From NCBI GenBank assembly GCA_964426135.1, contig CAYRPN010000011.1, positions 9,603 to 73,602 of the forward strand: a DNA stretch of 64,000 nt, in the 5' to 3' direction. The DNA is from CAYRPN01 sp964426135 (GTDB lineage: Bacteria > Planctomycetota > Phycisphaerae > Phycisphaerales > Phycisphaeraceae). The position numbers and the translations under genes were made by a program. The number at the start of each line of letters is the position of its first letter. The first letter of the stretch is position 1. A model generated the notes under the pieces. It was not told the origin of the DNA. It saw only the letters and a list, made by a program, of their open reading frames with translations, and searched no databases. This document shows positions 53,630 through 64,000 of the stretch, in pieces.

Positions 53630-55384
53630 ATGGCGGCGACAACCGAGCATCCAGGGTCCAGGGTCTCGACTCCGACGGTGAAGCCCGTCCGGATCGGCGA
53701 TGTGCTGCTTGCCAAGGGCATCATCACGCGCGATCAGCTCGAGCAGGCGCTGGCGGCGCAGAAATCCGCGAGCAAGAGCAAGCTGCTGGGCGAGATTCTG
53801 GTCGAACTCAAGCTGGCGTCGGAGCAGCAGGTGCTCGAGGCGCTGGCGGAGGCGCAGGGCATTCCGTTCGTCCGCGTGCACTCCAAGGTCGCCGACCCGA
53901 AGGTGCTGGAGTTGTTGCCGCGCGAGTTTCTGGACAAGTACGCGGTGATGCCGCTGTTTCAGGTCATGGGCAAGCTGACCGTGGCGGTGCCGGAGCCGGC
54001 CAATGTGTTTCTGATCGAAGAAATTCAGCGGCATGCGAAATGCCCGATTCAACTCGTCGCCGCGACCTCGCATGACATCCGCACGACGCTGCAGGGCTTC
54101 ATGCCGCAGGCGAACGTGTTCGTGATCGATGACCTGGTCGACGGTCTGAGCGACGACGCCATGCAGGTCGTCGAGCAACAGCAGGACATCGGCAACTTCG
54201 ACGACTCGGCCGCCGGCGAATCGCCGGTGATCAAGCTCGTGAACTACGTGATCTTCAGCGCGGTGACCGACGGCGCCAGCGACATTCACATCGAACCGAG
54301 CGAGAAGATGCTGCGCGTGCGCTACCGCGTGGACGGCGCGATGTTCGAGAAGATTCGTCCGCCGTACCAGATGACCGCCGCGATCGTCAGCCGCATCAAG
54401 ATCATGGCGGGCATGGACATCAGCGAGCGCCGCGTGCCGCAGGACGGCGCGATCACGGTGATCGTGAACCGCCGGCCCGTCGATCTGCGCGTGTCGACCA
54501 TGCCGGCGAAGTTCGGCGAGAAGGTGGTCATGCGCGTCATCGACAATCGCGGCAAGCAGGTCAAGTTGGAGCAACTCGGCTTCAGCGCCGAGATGCTCGG
54601 CAAGTGGCGCGGCATCGTGAACCTGCCCAACGGCATCGTGCTGGTCACCGGGCCCACGGGCAGCGGCAAATCCACCACGCTCTACGCCACGCTCAGCGAG
54701 ATCGTCGACGAGTCGGTCAACATCTCCACCGTCGAAGACCCCGTGGAGTATCAACTGGAAGGCGTCAACCAGTTCCAGACCAACGACAAGGCCGGCTTCA
54801 CGTTCGCCAAGGCGCTGCGGGCTCTGCTGCGCCAGGACCCGGACGTGATCATGGTGGGCGAAGTCCGCGACCAGGAGACCGCCAGGATCGCCACGCAGGC
54901 GGCGCTGACGGGCCACCTCGTGGTTTCCACGCTGCACACCAACGACGCGCCCAGCGCGATCACCCGACTGTTCAACATCGGCGTCGAAAGCTATCTCGTC
55001 GCGGCCACGGTCAAGGGCGTGCTCGCCCAGCGGCTGCTCCGCAAAATCTGCTCGAACTGCAAGGAGCCGGCGGAACTCGACCACGCCTTGCGCGTCTCCG
55101 TCGACCGCTTTTGCGAAGGCATCGCGCCGATCGACCAGTTTTTCAAAGGCGCCGGCTGCAAGAAGTGCCGGGGCACCGGCTACAGCGGCCGCATCGGCGT
55201 GTATGAACTGTTCGCGCCGGATGACGACCTGATGGACGCGGTCAGCCGGGGCGCCACGCTGCAGGAACTCCGCAAACTGGCAACGCAGAGCGGCAACTAC
55301 ATCACGCTTGCCGACGACGGCATCGAGAAAGTGCGCGCCGGCATCACCACGATCGAAGAGTTGATTTCGTCCGTGACGGTGTGA
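53630..55384 (+). CDS. pilB: Type IV pilus / type II secretion assembly ATPase (PilB/GspE)
   Basis: 584 residues. The N-terminus (about residues 18-120) is an MshEN/GspE-N type domain: VRIGDVLLAKGIITRDQLEQ, then LLGEILVELKLASEQQVLEA, the paired motif that binds cyclic di-GMP in MshE. The motor has Walker A (GPTGSGKSTTLYATL, about residue 340), the Asp box (VEDPVEYQLEGVNQFQT), Walker B (RQDPDVIMVGEVRDQETA), the His box (GHLVVSTLHTNDAPSA), and a four-cysteine zinc site (CSNC, CKKC). It drives fibre extension or pseudopilus growth. No PilT retraction ATPase is in the window. Confidence 0.95.
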   Translation: MAATTEHPGSRVSTPTVKPVRIGDVLLAKGIITRDQLEQALAAQKSASKSKLLGEILVELKLASEQQVLEALAEAQGIPFVRVHSKVADPKVLELLPREFLDKYAVMPLFQVMGKLTVAVPEPANVFLIEEIQRHAKCPIQLVAATSHDIRTTLQGFMPQANVFVIDDLVDGLSDDAMQVVEQQQDIGNFDDSAAGESPVIKLVNYVIFSAVTDGASDIHIEPSEKMLRVRYRVDGAMFEKIRPPYQMTAAIVSRIKIMAGMDISERRVPQDGAITVIVNRRPVDLRVSTMPAKFGEKVVMRVIDNRGKQVKLEQLGFSAEMLGKWRGIVNLPNGIVLVTGPTGSGKSTTLYATLSEIVDESVNISTVEDPVEYQLEGVNQFQTNDKAGFTFAKALRALLRQDPDVIMVGEVRDQETARIATQAALTGHLVVSTLHTNDAPSAITRLFNIGVESYLVAATVKGVLAQRLLRKICSNCKEPAELDHALRVSVDRFCEGIAPIDQFFKGAGCKKCRGTGYSGRIGVYELFAPDDDLMDAVSRGATLQELRKLATQSGNYITLADDGIEKVRAGITTIEELISSVTV

Positions 55385-55387
55385 CAT

Positions 55388-55495
55388 GAGTTTCAAGTTT
55401 CAAGTTGGCGGAAGGCTGGGATCAATCTGAAACTCCAAGGTTCTGAAACGTGAAACTTGAAACCTGAGACTTGAAACCTGAAACCTGAACTGAGA
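55388..55495. repeat. GTTTCAAGTTTCAAG / GAAACTTGAAACCTGA tract
   Basis: TTTCAAGTTTCAAGTTGGCG on the left and several GAAAC(C/T)TGA units on the right face each other across 40 bases. They fill the 117 nt between the ATPase and the pilC gene, and stop right before the pilC start. Confidence 0.75.
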
Positions 55496-55501
55496 TTCCC
55501 C

Positions 55502-56728
55502 ATGGCTCGATACCAGTACCAGGCACGTGACAACTCAGGCACCCTCGCCACCGGCGTCGTGGCGGCGGGCAGTGCGGAGGAAGCCAGCCGCGTTCTGCGC
55601 GGCGAGGGCAAGTACATCGTTCGACTCGCCGAGATCGCCGAGGTCGACGCTGCCGCCCCCGGCATGTCGCTCGCGCAGCACTCCCGCCGATGCAAGCGAA
55701 ACGATGTCATCTACTTCGCCCACCAGATGGCGATCATGATCGACACCGGCGTGCCCATCAGCGAGGCGCTCGAGTCGATCACCGACCAGGTCGCCAACCC
55801 GAGCTTCAAGGCGATTCTGCGCGACATCACCGATGCGGTGCAGGGAGGCGTCGAGTTCTCCACCGCCCTGGCGCGACATCCGCGCGTGTTCCCCACCATC
55901 ATGGTCAGCCTGATGAAGGCCGCCGAAGTCAGCGGCACGCTCGGACAGATGCTGGAGAAGGTGAGCGAATACCTCACCAAGGAGCAGCGCATCACCAAGC
56001 AGGTGAAGGGCGCGTTGATGTATCCGGCATTCATGATCTGCATGACCATCGGCGTGACGGTCTTCCTGCTGACGTTCGTGCTGCCGAAGTTCGCGACGAT
56101 TTATTCCTCGCGCGGGCAGTCGCTGCCGGGCGCGACGCAATTTCTCATGGCGACCAGTTCCAGCCTGGTGGATTACTGGCCGTGGTGGCTGGCGGGGACG
56201 GCGACGGCGGCGATCAGCTTCTTTCAGTTCAACCGCACGTCCACGGGGCGTCGTTCGATCGACTGGCTGAAGCTCAACGCGCCGCTGTTCAAGCACCTGT
56301 TCACGCAGCTCTACGTCAGCCGATCGACGCGAACGATGGGCACCATCGTGAATGCCGGCGTGCCGATGCTCGATGCCGTGGCGATCACCAAACAGGTGAC
56401 GACGAACTGCTACTACGAACAGCTTTGGGATGAAGTGGCGCAAGGCCTGGAGCAGGGCATGCAACTGTCCGACCCGCTGGCGAAATCCACGCTGATTCCC
56501 AAGCCCATCGTGCAGATGATCCGCTCGGGCGAGAAGTCGGGCAGGCTGGGTCAGATTCTCTGCCGCATCGGCGAGTTCTCGGAAGAAGAGTTCGACCGCG
56601 CCGTCAAGGCGTCCACGCAGTTCATCGAACCGGTGATGATCGGCGTGATGGGTTCGATCATCGGCTTCGTCGCCATCGCGCTCCTGCTGCCGATCTTCAG
56701 CGTGGGCAAGGTCGCGGCGGGGAATTGA
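55502..56728 (+). CDS. pilC: Type IV pilus / type II secretion platform protein (PilC/GspF)
   Basis: 408 residues. Two GspF domains: FAHQMAIMIDTGVPISEALE with TLGQMLEKVSEYLTKEQRI, and STRTMGTIVNAGVPMLDAVA with GEKSGRLGQILCRIGEFSEE. Three membrane spans are clear (YPAFMICMTIGVTVFLLTFV, WPWWLAGTATAAISFF, GVMGSIIGFVAIALLLPIFS). It is the inner-membrane base on which the ATPase works. It closes the cluster; the next gene is convergent. No prepilin peptidase gene is present in the window. Confidence 0.95.
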   Translation: MARYQYQARDNSGTLATGVVAAGSAEEASRVLRGEGKYIVRLAEIAEVDAAAPGMSLAQHSRRCKRNDVIYFAHQMAIMIDTGVPISEALESITDQVANPSFKAILRDITDAVQGGVEFSTALARHPRVFPTIMVSLMKAAEVSGTLGQMLEKVSEYLTKEQRITKQVKGALMYPAFMICMTIGVTVFLLTFVLPKFATIYSSRGQSLPGATQFLMATSSSLVDYWPWWLAGTATAAISFFQFNRTSTGRRSIDWLKLNAPLFKHLFTQLYVSRSTRTMGTIVNAGVPMLDAVAITKQVTTNCYYEQLWDEVAQGLEQGMQLSDPLAKSTLIPKPIVQMIRSGEKSGRLGQILCRIGEFSEEEFDRAVKASTQFIEPVMIGVMGSIIGFVAIALLLPIFSVGKVAAGN

Positions 56729-56740
56729 GGCGACGCGTAC

Positions 56741-57439
56741 CTATCTTGAAGTGATCGCTGACGTTACCTTGATCTGATCTACTTGTACGTTCATCTTGAC
56801 TTTCTCACCGCCAAATCGAAGCTCGCTGTTGGTGCACTGCCAGTTGCTCGCTTGTCGGCAGACGATGAATTGAGGCTCAGTTAAGTGAAGTCTGCCTGGG
56901 TGATCGCATTCTTCTTCGGTGACTGTAAAAACGAAGACGACCGCCCGAATGTTGGGATCGATAGAAACTTCCAATGATGGAACCGAGTAGGTCCCAATAC
57001 TGCCATTCTGAGAAGTGGTTTCCGCTTTCTGTTGATTGATTTTGGTCCAAACCGGAGGCACAACCCCATCCCTGAATGAAGATAGATCGACCGTTCCCGC
57101 GTCTTTCGTCGTGTACGCTTCGATCAAAAACTTGAACGCGTGTTGCCCCGCGCCCAATTGCCTGACGCCGCCCGATGCGGAAACTATCAATCCGCGCGGC
57201 GTGCTTTGATCGGCAAGTTTGTTCTCTGCGCTAAGCCGGGCAGCAGATTGTTCTAAGTATCCTTTCTTGTAACTGTCGCGCTCACGTATGTTGGTCTGAA
57301 TCCAGTCGCTGAATCCAACTCCTAGCCCAAAGATCACGATGGCAGCGGAACCCGCCTTTACGGCGGGATGCTTTTCAGTGAATTCGGCCACTTTCGTGAG
57401 AAAACTCTTTGATTTTGTACGTGGTTTCCTGTTTGGCAT
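56741..57439 (-). CDS. Membrane-anchored protein of unknown function, lower GC
   Basis: 232 residues from the ATG at 57439, with GGAGG seven bases upstream. The basic N-terminus and one helix (AVKAGSAAIVIFGLGVGFSD) anchor it; the rest is soluble and mostly beta (GAGQHAFKFLIEAYTTKDAG, AVVFVFTVTEEECDHPG). I know no family for it. GC content is clearly lower than around it, which suggests it arrived by transfer. It ends 12 bases from the convergent pilC. Confidence 0.75.
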   Translation of the reverse strand: MPNRKPRTKSKSFLTKVAEFTEKHPAVKAGSAAIVIFGLGVGFSDWIQTNIRERDSYKKGYLEQSAARLSAENKLADQSTPRGLIVSASGGVRQLGAGQHAFKFLIEAYTTKDAGTVDLSSFRDGVVPPVWTKINQQKAETTSQNGSIGTYSVPSLEVSIDPNIRAVVFVFTVTEEECDHPGRLHLTEPQFIVCRQASNWQCTNSELRFGGEKVKMNVQVDQIKVTSAITSR

Positions 57440-57536
57440 GGTGCAACCTCCAGTTGTAAAAAGACCGTGCATTTTATGCACCATTTCCCGGAATCAAATG
57501 TATTTTATGGAATCCGGCTTTGAGGTAATTGGCGAA

Positions 57537-59447
<1,911 letters not shown>

Positions 59448-59507
59448 GCGGTCCTTCGCTTGATGATTCGCACATCGATGTGCGAGGTGTGCTTCGTCGC
59501 GTCGCGC

Positions 59508-59858
59508 TCAATTCGCCGGCGGTTTCACAAACGGACGCAGCAACGAAATCAGAACAGGAATATGAACGGTGGCGACCTTCCAGATCAAGTCGTGTTGAAT
59601 GTCATCGTACTCATGGGCAAGGACGTGGCGCTGCGCGACGATCTTCTGCCATGGAATCTCTTGATGCTGGGACTGGAACTGGTCGGAAACGCGTCGCCCT
59701 GCTTCGCCGATGATCTCGATCTGACGCTCGACTGCGGAACGGAAAAACAAATCGCTCAGGTAGTCCTCAAAGGTGCGGCCCTGAATGAATCGCACGACGG
59801 CCTCCGCCGCCTGAAACATGTCCCAGAGATTGGCGTCATCGCCTTTCTCAGGCAGCAT
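59508..59858 (-). CDS. hepT: HepT-like HEPN ribonuclease (DUF86 toxin)
   Basis: 116 residues. The DUF86/HEPN pattern is clear: MFQAAEAVVRFIQGRTFEDY, FFRSAVERQIEIIGEAGRRV, and the active-site RxxxxH in QRHVLAHEYDDIQHDLIWKV. HepT toxins cleave RNA and are silenced by their MntA partner, which adds AMP groups to them. The frame overlaps the end of the MntA-like gene by 11 bases. Confidence 0.88.
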   Translation of the reverse strand: MLPEKGDDANLWDMFQAAEAVVRFIQGRTFEDYLSDLFFRSAVERQIEIIGEAGRRVSDQFQSQHQEIPWQKIVAQRHVLAHEYDDIQHDLIWKVATVHIPVLISLLRPFVKPPAN

Positions 59859-60159
59859 GAATCACCTCGCACGTCCCAAGGATCTCACGTTTGCGAAATG
59901 GGTTTCGCAGGCCACCCTTGGCAACCAGGTCCACCTTGCGTCCAAAGATCAACTCCAGTTCTGCCGTCATGTCAGCCCAGTCCCAGTAGCTCGTCGGCGA
60001 CTGCGGCGGAATCGTCACCAACACATCCACATCGCTGTCCACGCGAAAATCATCGCGCAGCACCGATCCGAAAAGCGCAAGCTCCGTCACGCCCCACTTG
60101 CGGCAGAAGGCGGCGATCTTCGTTCGATCGATGGCGATTTGCGAGGACATTGGTTCCAT
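59848..60159 (-). CDS. mntA: MntA-like nucleotidyltransferase antitoxin
   Basis: 103 residues, the first gene of the pair. The minimal nucleotidyltransferase motif is complete: LALFGSVLRDDFRVDSDVDV (GS-x10-DxD), followed by ELELIFGRKVDLVAKGGLRN. An alternative ATG three codons later has similar context. The antitoxin modifies HepT with AMP on a tyrosine near the HEPN motif, here probably the Tyr of HEYDD. Confidence 0.88.
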   Translation of the reverse strand: MEPMSSQIAIDRTKIAAFCRKWGVTELALFGSVLRDDFRVDSDVDVLVTIPPQSPTSYWDWADMTAELELIFGRKVDLVAKGGLRNPFRKREILGTCEVIHAA

Positions 60160-60243
60160 CCATGCTGCTTGATTCGTGGGCTGACGCAGCCAAGAATCAT
60201 TATATGGGCGCGTATCTCATATCCCGCTGACTGCTCGACTCCC

Positions 60244-60346
60244 GCGCCCGTAGCTCAACTGGCAGAGCAGCGGATTTATATCCCGTCGCCGTCAAGGCAC
60301 GCCCCGGATAAGGGGCTGGTTGTGGGTTCGAATCCCACCGGGCGCA
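60244..60346 (+). tRNA. tRNA gene with unusual 35-nt variable region (anticodon as drawn TAT, Ile)
   Basis: The acceptor stem (GCGCCCG with CGGGCGC) pairs perfectly, the D arm is GCTC/GAGC, and the T arm is GTGGG-TTCGAAT-CCCAC. The anticodon arm as drawn is GCGGA-TTTATAT-CCCGT, with one A-C mismatch next to the loop, giving TAT. Between it and the T stem are 35 bases instead of 4-5, forming two hairpins (GCC-GTCAA-GGC and GCCCC-GGATAA-GGGGC). CCA is not encoded. It may be a functional tRNA with an insertion, or a decayed one. Confidence 0.6.
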
Positions 60347-60522
60347 TTGAAGCTTGTGTCGTGTCCCCATCCTTCAGCAATTCCGTTTGGCCTCGCCGGA
60401 TAGCGCTCTGCCACACACGTTGCAGTATTTGCTGAGAACGATCATCGGCATCGTCTTGCGCGATCATCGACCGTGCTTTGGCGATTTCTTCGGTCATGCA
60501 GGTTCTTGCCGTTGTCGGTCGC

Positions 60523-60744
60523 TCACGCAGCCTCTATCGGCATCAGTCGATAGACCCGCGCATCTCTTGACGCCGACGCCAGGTCGCCACGCTCCAAGGC
60601 TTTCCGGACCCGCTCGAGCTTGCGGGCATCCGGCAGGCTCATGGTTGGGCTCCACTCCTTGCCGGGATGTTCGTGGAGTTCGATCTCCACCTCCGCAATG
60701 AAGTCAGCGTGTCGGAAATGTCGCACAGTCTTGTGAGAAGTCAT
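60523..60744 (-). CDS. Small protein paired with the DUF4258 gene (candidate antitoxin)
   Basis: 73 residues from the ATG at 60744, 19 bases downstream of the DUF4258 gene. The sequence (FRHADFIAEVEIELHEHPGK, then LPDARKLERVRKALERGDLA) has a short beta part and a helical tail. I recognise no family. The size, the tight spacing and the setting among toxin-antitoxin genes make an antitoxin role plausible, but the sequence itself does not prove it. Confidence 0.6.
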   Translation of the reverse strand: MTSHKTVRHFRHADFIAEVEIELHEHPGKEWSPTMSLPDARKLERVRKALERGDLASASRDARVYRLMPIEAA

Positions 60745-60763
60745 GGCATCACCTGACGATGAG

Positions 60764-61054
60764 TCAACGAGCGCCCGGTCGGAAGGCGGTGACGAGCACG
60801 GCATATTCGCCGGGTTCGCGGCCGAGTTCCCACACGACATGAATCGGTCGCCCGTTCGACTCTGTTTGCTGAACCAGCACGCGAGGTTCGCCGCGTGACG
60901 CTGAATAGTCCTCCAACAGCATAGCCGCGCGAATGCCGGCGATAACCTCCTCAAAGTCAATATTCCTCAGCAGGAGCTGCTCGTACCCGTGTTCGGAGAT
61001 GATGACCTGCTCGCGCAGAACCAGTTCTCGGATTGTACGGAACAAGTCGCTCAT
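60764..61054 (-). CDS. DUF4258 domain protein (BrnT/RelE-like candidate toxin)
   Basis: 96 residues. DUF4258 pattern: IISEHGYEQLLLRNIDFEEV near the start and RPIHVVWELGREPGEYAVLV near the end, with the conserved H of SEHGYEQ and the strand VLVTAFRP. The fold is related to small ribonuclease toxins. Start ATG at 61054, only 12 bases after the topoisomerase A gene on the same strand, so it may be cotranscribed with it. Confidence 0.8.
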   Translation of the reverse strand: MSDLFRTIRELVLREQVIISEHGYEQLLLRNIDFEEVIAGIRAAMLLEDYSASRGEPRVLVQQTESNGRPIHVVWELGREPGEYAVLVTAFRPGAR

Positions 61055-61066
61055 ACTTCGATCAGG

Positions 61067-63730
<2,664 letters not shown>

Positions 63731-63895
63731 CGCACAACCCTCCCTGGCGTGCCTGAAAAACAGGTGATTTCACGCGATTCGGCGCCGCGAATCCCTCCGC
63801 GATGCCGGGGGAGCAATCTAATCGAGAAAGGCGCACGCGACAAGTGTGCGATCGCAGCGGCGAGTTTGGGGTCTGCCAATACTTCCGGGGGCGGC

Positions 63896-63945
63896 ACTCC
63901 GGCCCCCTCTCCCTCCCAGGGAGAGGGCTGGGGTGAGGGTCGGGG
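63896..63945. repeat. CCCTCTCCCT hairpin element upstream of parC
   Basis: CCCCCTCTCCCTCCCAGGGA then GAGGGCTGGGGTGAGGG. It has the same architecture as the copies at 18753 and 25651. The 270 nt left of the window edge contain no other feature I can support. Confidence 0.8.
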
Positions 63946-64000
63946 CGCACAAGTTTGCAATCGCCACGATCGCGCGACGGATGCCGCAACCATCTGTTCG

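Noticed and set aside
60287..60321. tRNA intron
   Set aside because: The extra bases lie in the variable region, not at the anticodon loop, and are far too short for a group I intron; an archaeal-type splice motif would not be processed in a bacterium.

Overview
The window is high-GC bacterial DNA that looks like a planctomycete, probably a member of the Phycisphaerae. The signs are a PVC-type membrane-bound dehydrogenase, a DUF1080 sugar-hydrolase-like protein, a ThiD2-ThiE fusion, a tetrahydromethanopterin-linked dehydrogenase (MtdB type), a CxxCxYxLxG zinc-ribbon membrane protein, many secreted proteins of unknown function, and numerous short palindromic repeats. This placement is inference from gene content; there is no rRNA in the window. 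A run of 100 N (49487-49586) marks an assembly gap.

Layout. 1-19 kb: the 5' part of a thiamine gene, a 2144-residue exported protein, a HigB/HigA toxin-antitoxin pair, a zinc-dependent dehydrogenase, NAD kinase, a nucleotide-sugar dehydrogenase, an Rrf2 regulator, a strikingly enlarged valyl-tRNA synthetase and glutamate dehydrogenase. 19-40 kb: mostly single genes in both directions, including a PP2C phosphatase, a PVC-type dehydrogenase, a BtpA-family protein facing mtdB-phoD, a PrcB-like lipoprotein, trmB, a DUF1080 protein, an AI-2E family permease, a SpoIIE-type phosphatase, a beta-helix protein, a DinB-like protein, msrP, a zinc-ribbon protein and a PQQ-type beta-propeller. 40.9-56.7 kb: one long plus-strand cluster for a type IV pilus or type II secretion machine: pilin, small membrane protein, pseudopilin, PilM, N, O, P, Q, a TPR lipoprotein, then histidine kinase, response regulator, HD-GYP protein and STAS protein, then the PilB/GspE ATPase and PilC/GspF. 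57-64 kb: type IIA topoisomerase B and A subunits (closer to ParE/ParC than to GyrB/GyrA), separated by a HepT/MntA pair, an odd tRNA gene and a DUF4258 pair.

The most unusual property is repeat invasion of genes. At least four kinds of short palindrome and several microsatellite-like tracts occur between genes and also, without breaking the frame, inside conserved genes: thiE, valS (about eight insertions), the PVC dehydrogenase and the beta-helix gene. Two copies of one hairpin in valS are read in two different frames. A set of otherwise different hairpins shares a constant tail (GCCTGCGGCGTC). This resembles the in-frame palindromic elements known from Rickettsia, but with several element types at once.

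The second point of interest is regulatory. The pilus cluster carries its own HD-GYP protein (a family that degrades cyclic di-GMP) and an ATPase whose N-terminus looks like the cyclic-di-GMP-binding MshEN domain, which suggests a self-contained switch for the machine.
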